Below, one piece after another: positions 38,814-47,392 of a stretch of 64,000 nucleotides of DNA. The stretch comes from Xanthomonas nasturtii (GTDB lineage: Bacteria; Pseudomonadota; Gammaproteobacteria; Xanthomonadales; Xanthomonadaceae). The notes below the pieces were generated by a model. The model was not told where the DNA came from. It saw nothing but the letters and a program-made list of their open reading frames with translations, and did no database searches. The stretch covers positions 1 through 64,000 of the forward strand of contig NZ_LYMI01000056.1 in the NCBI RefSeq assembly GCF_001660815.1. Reading direction: 5' to 3'. A program made the translations under genes and the position numbers. Numbering within the stretch: position 1 is the first letter of the stretch; each line of letters starts with the position of its first letter.

Positions 38814-40181
38814 CTAAACGTCTGCGAGTGCCTGCAGATAGCGCTGACGCCAATGGTTGATGTTGTTCTTGCGCAGGTGATCCATCATCGCGTGCCAGCG
38901 TTCGATGCGTGTTGCCAGCGGCATGCTGGCCGCGGTCGCGATTGCATCCGCCACACCATCCAGATCGTGTGGATTGACCAACAGCGCTTCTTTCATTTCG
39001 TCGGCCGCACCGGCCAGCAACGACAGCACCAAGACGCCCGGGTTTTCCGGATCCTGCGCCGCCACGAATTCCTTGGCGACCAGATTCATGCCATCGCGCA
39101 GCGGTGTGACCAAGCCCACCGACGCCGCGCGATAAAAGCCGGTCAGGGTGGCGTGGCTGAAGTTCTGGTTGACGTAGCGCAACGGCGTCCAGTCCGGACC
39201 CGCATGTCCACCATTGATATGGCCGGCGATCTGTTCCAGTTGCCCGCGCAGCTGACGATATTCGGCCACATCGCCGCGCGATACCGGCGCAATCTGTAGA
39301 TAGGTGAGGCTGCCGGATTGATCCGGATAACGCTCCAGGTAGCGTTCGAAACCCTGGAAACGTTCCGGCAGGCCTTTGGAATAATCCAGGCGGTCCACAC
39401 CGATCGCCAGCTGCCGCCCGCGCAAACTTTCGCGAAGATCGCGCACGGCCTGCTTGCCGACAGACGCCTTCGCCTGGGTGGCGATCAACTCGGTGTCGAT
39501 GCCGATCGGGAACGAGGACGCGGTGAAGCGACGCCCGCCCGGGCCTTCGACCAGATCGCCTTCCAGAATGCGTCCACCACCGAACAGGCGCACATACGCC
39601 TTGAACCGCTCGGCATCGCGCTGGGTCTGGAAGCCGACCAGATCGTAGGCGTAGAAGGTGCTGAACAAGCGCGCGTGATCCGGCATGGCCTGCACCAGGT
39701 CCGCCGAGGGCATCGGCACGTGCAGGAAGAAGCCCATCTTGCAGCCCACTCCCAGCTCGCGCAGCATCGCGCCCAGCGGGATCATGTGGTAATCGTGGAT
39801 CCACAGGGTATCGCTGTCTTTCAGCAGCGGCGCGAGTTTTTCCGCAAACAGGCGATTGACGCGCAGATAGCCTTCGCGCTTGGCACGGTCGTAATCCACC
39901 AGGTCAAGACGGAAGTGCAGCAACGGCCACAACGTGCGATTGGCGAAGCCGTTGTAGTACGAGTCGATATCGCGCTTGTTGAGGTCCATGGTGACGAAGG
40001 TGATGTCGCCCTCGGTCTGCTCGTGCATGCCGCCGCTGTCGCCGCGCGCGGTCTTGCCGCTCCAGCCGAACCACATGCCGCCGCGCTCCTTGAGCGCGGC
40101 CAACAAGCCAACGGCCAGGCCGCCTGCGCGGTTTTCGCCGGGCACTGCAACACGATTGGATACCACCACCAAACGACTCAT
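38814..40181 (-). CDS. otsA: Trehalose-6-phosphate synthase OtsA
   Basis: 455-residue GT20 enzyme joining UDP-glucose and glucose-6-phosphate. VSNRVAVPGE with GGLAVGLL forms the donor phosphate loop, followed by WIHDYHMIPLGAMLRE, IGVDRLDYSKGLPERF and the UDP-binding RDGMNLVAKEFVAAQ. It is the last gene of an otsB-GH15-otsA operon, its start overlapping the GH15 stop by four bases. Trehalose protects against osmotic and drying stress, and otsA is linked to stress tolerance and virulence in Xanthomonas. Confidence 0.96.
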   Translation of the reverse strand: MSRLVVVSNRVAVPGENRAGGLAVGLLAALKERGGMWFGWSGKTARGDSGGMHEQTEGDITFVTMDLNKRDIDSYYNGFANRTLWPLLHFRLDLVDYDRAKREGYLRVNRLFAEKLAPLLKDSDTLWIHDYHMIPLGAMLRELGVGCKMGFFLHVPMPSADLVQAMPDHARLFSTFYAYDLVGFQTQRDAERFKAYVRLFGGGRILEGDLVEGPGGRRFTASSFPIGIDTELIATQAKASVGKQAVRDLRESLRGRQLAIGVDRLDYSKGLPERFQGFERYLERYPDQSGSLTYLQIAPVSRGDVAEYRQLRGQLEQIAGHINGGHAGPDWTPLRYVNQNFSHATLTGFYRAASVGLVTPLRDGMNLVAKEFVAAQDPENPGVLVLSLLAGAADEMKEALLVNPHDLDGVADAIATAASMPLATRIERWHAMMDHLRKNNINHWRQRYLQALADV

Positions 40182-41956
40182 GACGCCTCCTGCCAGCTCC
40201 GCGACAAGCGCATCGCTGCGATGATCAAACCAACGTGCGAATAGGTCTGGGGAAAATTGCCCCAGGCTTCGCCGTCTTCAAACGATAAATCTTCCGAGAG
40301 CAAGCCCAGGTGATTGCGGCGCGCAAGGATGCGCTCGAACAATTCACGTGCCTCGTCCTTGCGCCCGATCGCGGCCAGCGCATCGATGTACCAGAACGTG
40401 CAGATGGTGAAGCTGGTTTCCGGCTCACCGAAGTCATCCGGTGCGATGTAGCGGTACAGTGCGTCGCCATGCTTGAGCACGCGGCCGACCGCTTCGACCG
40501 TGCGCACGAAGCGGCTGTCGTCGTTGGCCACGATGCCGATGTCGGCCAGCAGCAGCAACGATGCATCCAGCCGATGGCCACCGAGCGTGTCGGTGAAATG
40601 GCCGTGTTCATCGCTCCAGGCTTCGGTCAGCACCCGCTCGCGGATGCTGTGGGCACGTTCGCGCCAGTACGTCACGCGCTCGGGCAGCACCAGCCGATCG
40701 GCGATCTTGGACAGGCGGTCGCAGGCGGCCCAGCACATCGCGGCGGTATAGGTGTGCACTTCGGCGCGTCCGCGGAACTCCCACAGGCCAGCATCGGGCA
40801 CGTTGTGCAATGCGTAAGCGCGCTCGCCCAGCGGCTCGAGCCGGCGGAAGGTGTCGGCATCGCCCTGGTCCTTCAAACGCAGGTCGAAGAATAACTGTGT
40901 CGAAGCCAGCACCACGCTGCCATAGACATCGTGCTGCTGCTGGATCCAGGCCAGATTGCCGCGCCGCACCGGGCCCATGCCGCGGTAGCCGTCCATGGTG
41001 TCGACTTCGTGTTCTTCCAGCTGCGACTCGAAGCCGATGCCGTACAGCGGCTGCATGGTGCCGTCGGCGGTGGCGATGTTGAAGATATAGCCGATGAACT
41101 GCTCCATCGTGCGGGTGGCGCCCAGGCGATTGAGCGCACGCACCACGAAGGCGGCATCGCGTAGCCAGCAATACCGGTAATCCCAGTTGCGCGGCGTATT
41201 CGGCGCCTCCGGAATCGAAGTGGTCATGGCGGCGATGATCGCGCCGCTGTCTTCGTACTGGCACAACTTCAGCGTGATTGCGCTGCGGATCACCGCTTCC
41301 TGCCAGTCCAGCGGAATGGACAGATAGCGCACCCATTCGCGCCAGTATTCTTCAGTGCGTTCCTGCGCCTCCTGCACATAGCCGGTGAGCGAACGGGTCA
41401 GCGATTCATCCACGCCCAGCACCAGGCTGACGGGGTGGCTGAGCACGAACGGCAAACCATCGCGCACGAACCGTACCGGCACATCGGTGGTCAGGCGCAG
41501 GGCGAATTCCGGCAACATCCAGCGGATGTGGTTGCTGCCCCAGGTGGTGTCCGGCGTGCGGCCGCCCCAGTCGGCCAGCGGGCGTGCGCGCACAATGATG
41601 CGCGGGTTGCCGGCCAGCGGGCGAATCTGCCGGATGATGCTCACCGGCCGATAGAAACGCCCGTTGTTACGCCAGCGCGGTGCGAAGTCGATGACTTCCA
41701 CTTCGCCGCCGTGGCTATCGCGCAAGACGGTACGCAGCACCGCGGTATTGGGCAGGTAGTGCTGCTCGCTGCTGACGAAGTCTTCCAGTTCCACGGCAAA
41801 ATCGCCGCCTTCGGTTTTGGGAGAAAGCAGTGTGCAAAAGGCCGGGTCGCCGTCGAAGGCCGGCAGGCAACTCCACACCACACGTGCCTGCCGATCGACC
41901 AATGCACCGAAGCTGCAATTGCCGATGACGCCCAGATCCAGGTTTGGCTCGGTCAT
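40178..41956 (-). CDS. GH15-family glucoamylase/trehalase-like hydrolase
   Basis: 592-residue glycoside hydrolase family 15 protein without signal peptide, thus cytoplasmic. An N-terminal beta-sandwich (LGVIGNCSFGALVDRQARV) precedes the alpha/alpha barrel, with the catalytic region NWDYRYCWLRDAAFVV and the C-terminal acid in FEDGEAWGNFPQTYSHVGL. Proteins of this type encoded between otsB and otsA may be trehalases or glucoamylases; substrate cannot be read from the sequence. ATG 41956 (MTEPNLDLG) is chosen over 41965. It overlaps otsA by four bases and follows otsB closely, so the three products are made together. Confidence 0.88.
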   Translation of the reverse strand: MTEPNLDLGVIGNCSFGALVDRQARVVWSCLPAFDGDPAFCTLLSPKTEGGDFAVELEDFVSSEQHYLPNTAVLRTVLRDSHGGEVEVIDFAPRWRNNGRFYRPVSIIRQIRPLAGNPRIIVRARPLADWGGRTPDTTWGSNHIRWMLPEFALRLTTDVPVRFVRDGLPFVLSHPVSLVLGVDESLTRSLTGYVQEAQERTEEYWREWVRYLSIPLDWQEAVIRSAITLKLCQYEDSGAIIAAMTTSIPEAPNTPRNWDYRYCWLRDAAFVVRALNRLGATRTMEQFIGYIFNIATADGTMQPLYGIGFESQLEEHEVDTMDGYRGMGPVRRGNLAWIQQQHDVYGSVVLASTQLFFDLRLKDQGDADTFRRLEPLGERAYALHNVPDAGLWEFRGRAEVHTYTAAMCWAACDRLSKIADRLVLPERVTYWRERAHSIRERVLTEAWSDEHGHFTDTLGGHRLDASLLLLADIGIVANDDSRFVRTVEAVGRVLKHGDALYRYIAPDDFGEPETSFTICTFWYIDALAAIGRKDEARELFERILARRNHLGLLSEDLSFEDGEAWGNFPQTYSHVGLIIAAMRLSRSWQEAS

Positions 41957-41998
41957 GGAGTGCAAAGGATCCTGTTGAAGAGAGAAGGTGCGCTGTGG

Positions 41999-42757
41999 TC
42001 AGCGGTGGCGTGCGTTGCGCTGCAACCACGCGTGTACGTCGGCGGTGCCATCGACGCGGAAGCGCGCGCTGGTCTGCGGGCGATCGCCCACCAGTACGCT
42101 CCAGCCGCCAAGCCGGTTGGCCGCGTCGAAGCCGAATTCGTCGGTGAGATCGTCGCCCACGAACACCGGCGTGCGGCCGGCGAAGGCGCCGTGCTGCATC
42201 AGCTGCTCGACCGCCAGGCCCTTGTTGCTGCCTTCGGGCACGAATTCGACCACGTGGTCGCCAGGCTGCAGCCGGTAGCCGGACAGCTGGGCGATCTCCT
42301 GCTGCGCGAACGCGAGGACCTCGGGGCCGGCCTGCGGCTGCGCGCGCCAGTGCAGCGCGACGCTGACGCCCTTGTCTTCGACCAGCACGCCCGGGTGTCG
42401 ATGCGTGAGTGCGGCGGCGCGTTGGTGCAGGCCGTGCAGAAATTCGGAGGTGTCCTGCGGCATGGCGGCGCGTGCGGCGATGTCGCTGCGCAATTCGTGT
42501 CCGTGCAGGCCGGCGGCGGGCAGCCGCAGCGGCGCGAACAAGGCGTCCAGTTGCGACAGCGGCCTGCCGCTGACCAGCGCCACCGCGCCGTTGAGGCGAT
42601 CGCTCAGTTGCTCGATGGTCGCGCGGACCTCGGGCAGGAGCCGCACAGCCTCGGGGCTGTCGGCAAAGTCGATGAGGGTACCGTCCACGTCCAGAAACAA
42701 TGCGCAGGCATCGTCCAGCAATGGCGGCGACGGAAGGGGGGAGTGCACGTCTGCCAT
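41999..42757 (-). CDS. otsB: Trehalose-6-phosphate phosphatase OtsB
   Basis: 252-residue HAD-superfamily phosphatase that releases trehalose from trehalose-6-phosphate. Motif I is LFLDVDGTLIDF with the nucleophile Asp, motif II lies in LVSGRPLSQL, and motif IV is FVGDDLTDEFGF. First gene of the trehalose operon; its promoter should lie in the 42758-42837 stretch before the REP element, where none is obvious. Confidence 0.95.
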   Translation of the reverse strand: MADVHSPLPSPPLLDDACALFLDVDGTLIDFADSPEAVRLLPEVRATIEQLSDRLNGAVALVSGRPLSQLDALFAPLRLPAAGLHGHELRSDIAARAAMPQDTSEFLHGLHQRAAALTHRHPGVLVEDKGVSVALHWRAQPQAGPEVLAFAQQEIAQLSGYRLQPGDHVVEFVPEGSNKGLAVEQLMQHGAFAGRTPVFVGDDLTDEFGFDAANRLGGWSVLVGDRPQTSARFRVDGTADVHAWLQRNARHR

Positions 42758-42837
42758 CGCGCTAGTGTGCGCAAGGCAGTGTGATATTCAGGTTATGCAG
42801 TGCCGGGGAGTACTGGTCAGGCACGTACGACTGCCTG

Positions 42838-43050
42838 TCCTTCTCCCGTCGGGAGAAGGTGCCCCATAGGGGCGGATGAGGGTACGAGCGAAGCCTCGTG
42901 CAGTTGGAACGCCACGAGGGCTTCGCTCCGTACCCTCACCCCAACCCCCGCTCCGCGCCCCGGTCCGCGCTGGCGGCGCGGGCGCTCCAAGGCACGCGCG
43001 CCAGTGGCGCGCAAGCCGTGCCTTCTCTCCCCGCAGGAGAGGGGCTTTGG
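42838..43050. repeat. Composite REP element with inverted GAGGGTACG.AGCGAAGCC arms
   Basis: From the left: CTTCTCCCGTCGGGAGAAGG, GCCCCATAGGGGCGGATGAG, then GGTACGAGCGAAGCC and CTCGTG. An inverted copy follows (CACGAGGGCTTCGCTCCGTA, CCCTCACCCC), and finally CTTCTCTCCCCGCAGGAGAG. Left and right halves are inverted relative to each other, so the unit is a palindromic, MITE-like composite of about 210 bases. It lies between otsB and the TonB receptor gene. Confidence 0.82.
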
Positions 43051-43066
43051 AACGCTTCGCTGTTGC

Positions 43067-45502
43067 TCAGAACGAATACCGCACCCGCCCATACCAATAC
43101 GCGCCATTACTGCCGATCGGCGACAGCACGTCGTAGGGCAGGTTGCCGAAGTAGGCGATATCGTCGATGGAGCGGTCCGAATAGTTGTCCAGGATGTTCT
43201 GCCCGCCGATGGCCAGCGTCCACTGCGTGCCCAAGTGATATTCGGCTTCCAGGTCCAGCTGCCATTCGGCGCCATAGGTCTGGCGCGGCACGAAGCCGCC
43301 GCCGAAATCGAACACGCGCGTCGCGCTGCCGTAGCGGTTGACGCGCGTCTGCAGGTTCCAGTGCTCGTTGCTCCAGTTGGCGGCAAGCGCGGCGCGCGTG
43401 CGCGGTGCGGCGTCGGTGAGCGTGTTGCTTTCTTCCACGCCGAACAGCACGTACTCCGGGTTCAAGGCGAGCAGCTGCGCCGGGGTGGCGATGATGTTTT
43501 CCAGTTCGGTCTTGGCGTAGCTGTAGGTGCCGGTGAGCAGCAGGTCGCCACCGAAGGCGTACTGGCGCCAGTTGGCGACCAGCTCGGCGCCGCGGGTACG
43601 GGTGTCGGCGGCGTTGAGGAAATAGCTGGCGCTCTGCACGCCGGTGACGCCGAAGTTCTGCTGCACGAAGCTGGTCAGCGCATCGCCTGTGATGTCCTCG
43701 GACAAGGCGATGCGGTCGTCGATATCGATCTGGAAGAAGTCCAATGACAGGTCGAAGTGATCGCCCAGCCTGCTGGTGAAGCCCAGGCTGTAATTGAGCG
43801 ATTTTTCCGGCTTCAGGTCGGTGGCGCCGAGCCCGCGGGCAATGGGGTTGTTGACCGACAGCAGGCGACCCTGGGTGAGGCGGCCGGCGGCGTCGTAGCC
43901 GGTGGAGGTGGCTTCGTAGCCGATCTGGCTGAGCGAGGGCGCGCGTACGTTATTGGAGACCGCCCCGCGCAGCGCGAACGCCGGGGCGAACGCATACCGC
44001 GCCGCCAGCTTGCCGGTCCATTGGCTGCCGAAGTCCTGGTAATGCTCGTAGCGGCCAGCCAGGTCGGTGGAGAACTTGTCGCCAAACTGGCTGGACACGC
44101 TGGCGTAGGCGCTGGCCACGTTGCGCGACAGGTCGGCTTCGTCCTGGGGAGTGAGCCCGCCGCCGGCCTGCGAGCCGGTGGGGCGGTCGGTGAACGGGCC
44201 GGCGGCGTAGCTGGCCGGGTCGCCGGCATGGGTGCGGTATTGCTCGCGGCGGAACTCGGCGCCGGTGCCGAAGGTGTGGGTGGCGCCGGCGACATCGAAG
44301 ACGCGGGTCAGATCGACGTTGCCCACGGTCTGTGCGAAAGCGAAATCGCCGGTCTTGAACGCAGTGGTGCTGCCCGGACCGAGCGATGCATTGAGCGAGT
44401 TGCGCAGCCGGTAGGTGAAGTCGTTGCGGCCGTAGTTGACGCTGGCGTCGTAGTCCCAGTTGCCCCACTGCCCACGGGCGCCGGCAACGATCTGCAGGTC
44501 GCGGTTTTCGCCTTCGGAAATCGGGCGGTAGCCGTTGGGGTAGATCTCGCGCCAGTTGGCGCTGCTATCGGGGTAACGGAAGTAATTGGCGCCTTCGGTG
44601 TCGCGCTGGTTGTAGGTGCCGAAGGCGTAGAACTCGCCGTTGGCGCTGAAGGGAATCTTGGTGTTGAGCCAGGCGTTCAGGCCCTTGGTGGCGCCATCGC
44701 CGAGTACGTAGTTGCGCCGGCCGGCCAGGGCCAGATTGGCCGGGGTCTGTTCTTCGAATGCGGGAATCTGGTCGAAGCCGGCGCGGTTGGTGGCTTCACG
44801 GTTCTTCAGCTCCAGGCCCACCTTGAAAAAGCCGCCGTCATCGCCCAGCAGCGAGCCGACCTTGGCGCTGGCATAGCTGGTCTGGCCGTCGGTGACGCGG
44901 CGGTTGATCGGCTCCACATCGGTGTTGTACGCACCGAAGCTGGCTTCCAGTTCGCCGCGCTCGGGGTTGTCGTCCAGGATCACGTTGATCACGCCGGCAA
45001 TGGCGTCGGAGCCGTATTGCGCGCCGGCGCCGTCGCGCAGCACCTCAATGCGCTTGATCGCGTTGATCGGGATGGAATTGAAATCCACCGGCGTGGTGCC
45101 CTTGCCGATCTTGCTGTCGGTATTGACCAGCGCCGAGGTGTGACGGCGCTTGCCGTTGACCAGCACCAGGACCTGATCGGGCGAGAGTCCGCGCAATTGC
45201 GCGGCGCGGATGTGGTCGGCGCCGCCGGAGTTGGACTGGCGCGGGAAATTGAACGAGGGCAGCAGCGCCTGCAGCGCGCTGCCCAGTTCGCCATTGACCA
45301 CGCCCGCCTTGCGGATGTCTTCGGCGGTAAGCACGTCCACCGGCACGGTCGATTCCAGCACGGTGCGGTCGCTGGCGCGGGTGCCGGTAACGATCACGGT
45401 GTCCAGGGTGGTGGCGCCGGGGTCGGCCTGCTGGGCCTGCGCGTTGGCGCTAAGCGCGGCGGCGATGGCCAGGCCGATAACCGAAAGGGTGGGGCGGGTC
45501 AT
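43067..45502 (-). CDS. TonB-dependent outer-membrane receptor
   Basis: 811-residue receptor. The signal peptide ends SANAQA, followed by a TonB box (DTVIVTGTRASDRT). The plug domain (about 50-170) has VLTAEDIRKAG, LRGLSPDQVLVLVNGKRR and IEVLRDGAGAQYGSDAIAGV. The 22-strand barrel follows and ends in Phe (YWYGRVRYSF), the BAM recognition signal. The ligand is unknown; with no sugar or iron uptake genes adjacent, assignment is not possible, although Xanthomonas has many such receptors for plant carbohydrates. ATG 45502 is preceded by GGAGACCAGC. Confidence 0.9.
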   Translation of the reverse strand: MTRPTLSVIGLAIAAALSANAQAQQADPGATTLDTVIVTGTRASDRTVLESTVPVDVLTAEDIRKAGVVNGELGSALQALLPSFNFPRQSNSGGADHIRAAQLRGLSPDQVLVLVNGKRRHTSALVNTDSKIGKGTTPVDFNSIPINAIKRIEVLRDGAGAQYGSDAIAGVINVILDDNPERGELEASFGAYNTDVEPINRRVTDGQTSYASAKVGSLLGDDGGFFKVGLELKNREATNRAGFDQIPAFEEQTPANLALAGRRNYVLGDGATKGLNAWLNTKIPFSANGEFYAFGTYNQRDTEGANYFRYPDSSANWREIYPNGYRPISEGENRDLQIVAGARGQWGNWDYDASVNYGRNDFTYRLRNSLNASLGPGSTTAFKTGDFAFAQTVGNVDLTRVFDVAGATHTFGTGAEFRREQYRTHAGDPASYAAGPFTDRPTGSQAGGGLTPQDEADLSRNVASAYASVSSQFGDKFSTDLAGRYEHYQDFGSQWTGKLAARYAFAPAFALRGAVSNNVRAPSLSQIGYEATSTGYDAAGRLTQGRLLSVNNPIARGLGATDLKPEKSLNYSLGFTSRLGDHFDLSLDFFQIDIDDRIALSEDITGDALTSFVQQNFGVTGVQSASYFLNAADTRTRGAELVANWRQYAFGGDLLLTGTYSYAKTELENIIATPAQLLALNPEYVLFGVEESNTLTDAAPRTRAALAANWSNEHWNLQTRVNRYGSATRVFDFGGGFVPRQTYGAEWQLDLEAEYHLGTQWTLAIGGQNILDNYSDRSIDDIAYFGNLPYDVLSPIGSNGAYWYGRVRYSF

Positions 45503-45740
45503 GCTGGTCTCCTGCAACTGCGAACGACACGCGCCGCGCGGTTGGCATCCGGCCGGGCAGGGGCGCAAAGGGGTCGGATTGTCCACATTCATCCGGATAG
45601 AGAGATATTATCGCGTTGTTCAGGCCGGCGCGAGATGGCGCAGTGCGCGCACGCCGGCATGAGCTGATATCTGCCGTGCATGAGCCTGGGTCAGCCCGGT
45701 TCCTGCCCTGTCCTATCCCAGACCCGTTGTGGAGAAGTCG

Positions 45741-46214
45741 ATGAAGTTGCTGCCGTCCTGCCTGCTTGCCGCCATGCTGGCGTTGTCTGCCTGCGCCACC
45801 ACGCCCGGCGGCACGCCGACCTCGACCACAGCCAGCCTGCAGGGCGATGCGGCGCGGCCAGCGGCGGCGCGTGGGTGGGTGCGCAGCGAGCTGTATTTCG
45901 GCGTGGGCGAAGAAACCGGCCCGGCCGATCGCCCGCAGACCCGCACCATCGACGAAACCCAGTGGCGTGCGTTTCTGGACAAGGAAGTGACCCCGCGCTT
46001 TCCGGATGGGCTGACCGTGTTCGATGCCTACGGCCAGTGGTTGTTCCGTGGTGCCAAGGAGCCGAACCGGTTGGGTACCAAGGTGCTGGTGATCCTGCAC
46101 GAAGACACCCCGCAGCGGCGTAACGATATCGAGGCGATCCGGCTGGCCTGGAAGCAGGCGACCGGACACCAGTCGGTGTTGTGGTCGCGGCAGGCGGTCG
46201 AGGTGTCGTTCTGA
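45741..46214 (+). CDS. DUF3574 lipoprotein
   Basis: 157-residue predicted lipoprotein. The signal peptide ends in the lipobox ALSAC (Cys at about 18), followed by a flexible Thr/Ser/Ala stretch. The DUF3574 domain reads RSELYFGVGEETGP, WRAFLDKEVTPRFPDGLTVFD and TKVLVILHEDTP. Function unknown. GGAGAAG precedes ATG 45741. A short hairpin (46215-46239) follows the stop. Confidence 0.85.
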   Translation: MKLLPSCLLAAMLALSACATTPGGTPTSTTASLQGDAARPAAARGWVRSELYFGVGEETGPADRPQTRTIDETQWRAFLDKEVTPRFPDGLTVFDAYGQWLFRGAKEPNRLGTKVLVILHEDTPQRRNDIEAIRLAWKQATGHQSVLWSRQAVEVSF

Positions 46215-46380
46215 GCAGTGGTGTGGGCTTGACCACTGCCAGGCCGGTGCTTTCACCGAATCCGATGCTGTCGTCCGCTGCGATCTGCGGATGCTGCGCG
46301 TAACCCGCCTTTTGCGCGCATTGCGTGTGCAGACAACCCGCGTTCGCGACCACTTGCCCACCGTTTCGGGTCGAATCCGC

Positions 46381-47253
46381 ATGCGCTTGACCTCTTTCCA
46401 CTCTTTACCCCTGCGCAGCACACGCGCGCTGCTGTTTGCCGTGTTGGTCGGGCTGTCGTTCGCCGCCGCTGCAGACGACACGCGTGTGCGATTGACGCTG
46501 GATGCGAAGACGCAGGCGACCGCAACCCTGGTCGGCCAGCGCCTGCATGTGGTGCTGGCCCCAGGCGGTGCCGAGCAGTGGTTGGACGCAACTGTGGACG
46601 ATGGCGAAGGCGGCGCGCAGCTGCGCAGCGATGACTACAATTTCGACGGGCACCCGGATCTTGCGGTGTCGGCGATGCTCGGCCAGGTCAACGAGGCGGT
46701 GCTGGTGTTTGTATTCGACCCGGCGCAACGCCGTTTTCGTGCGCTGACCGCGCCCACGCGCCCGGCGGTGCAGTGCGAGGGGTTTTTCAACCTGGTCACG
46801 GACACACGGCAGCGCAGCTTGATCAGTTCCTGCCGCAGCGGGCCGATGTGGTACGCAGATGTGTATCGCTACACGTCCGATGGGCGGTTGTATGTGGCCC
46901 GGACGCAGCAGCGGATCGAGTCGCCGCAGATCCAGTCGCTGCTGGACACGGGGAGCGACGATGGCATGCCGGTGTCGGTGTGGCCAACCTACGACCCGCG
47001 CGGCGTCAAGGTGGCCAGCGAGATCGGCACGACGCTGGAGGCACCGATGCCGGTGCAGTTGCACGTGCGGGTGGCCCGCCTGCCGTTGTACGCCACGCCT
47101 ACGGCGACTGCCACCAAGCGCTATCTGGTGCGCGGCGATCGGGCCGATGCACTGGACGTCAGCGCGGATGGGGCGCGGCTGCAGGTGCGGTATCGCAGCG
47201 CCGGGCGCAGCGAGAGCGTGGGCTGGATCGATGTCGATGCGGCGATGAAGTAG
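46381..47253 (+). CDS. XAC2610-related periplasmic protein (lysozyme-inhibitor-like) with SH3-like C-terminus
   Basis: 290-residue secreted protein, signal peptide ending AAAADD. Residues 84-94 read DDYNFDGHPDL, a calcium-binding loop of the type found in XAC2610. In X. citri XAC2610 is the periplasmic inhibitor that neutralises a type IV secreted lysozyme-like effector. A cysteine pair (VQCEGFFN, SSCRSGPMW) lies further on. The C-terminal 60 residues (YLVRGDRADALDV to GWIDVDAAM) resemble a bacterial SH3 domain. No effector gene or VirB secretion gene is adjacent, so a cognate toxin is not indicated. The relation is based on motif and architecture, not alignment. Confidence 0.7.
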   Translation: MRLTSFHSLPLRSTRALLFAVLVGLSFAAAADDTRVRLTLDAKTQATATLVGQRLHVVLAPGGAEQWLDATVDDGEGGAQLRSDDYNFDGHPDLAVSAMLGQVNEAVLVFVFDPAQRRFRALTAPTRPAVQCEGFFNLVTDTRQRSLISSCRSGPMWYADVYRYTSDGRLYVARTQQRIESPQIQSLLDTGSDDGMPVSVWPTYDPRGVKVASEIGTTLEAPMPVQLHVRVARLPLYATPTATATKRYLVRGDRADALDVSADGARLQVRYRSAGRSESVGWIDVDAAMK

Positions 47254-47392
47254 CGCGTGGCAGCGTGACCGAGCCGTCTGCCAGCGGGCAGCCCGATGCC
47301 ATCGCGCAACGACACGCTCTGATCCACCGCGCCGCTGTCGCGCCCGCGGTGCAGCGGCTACCATCGGCCGACCCCCACGCCTCCTGGTTCTC

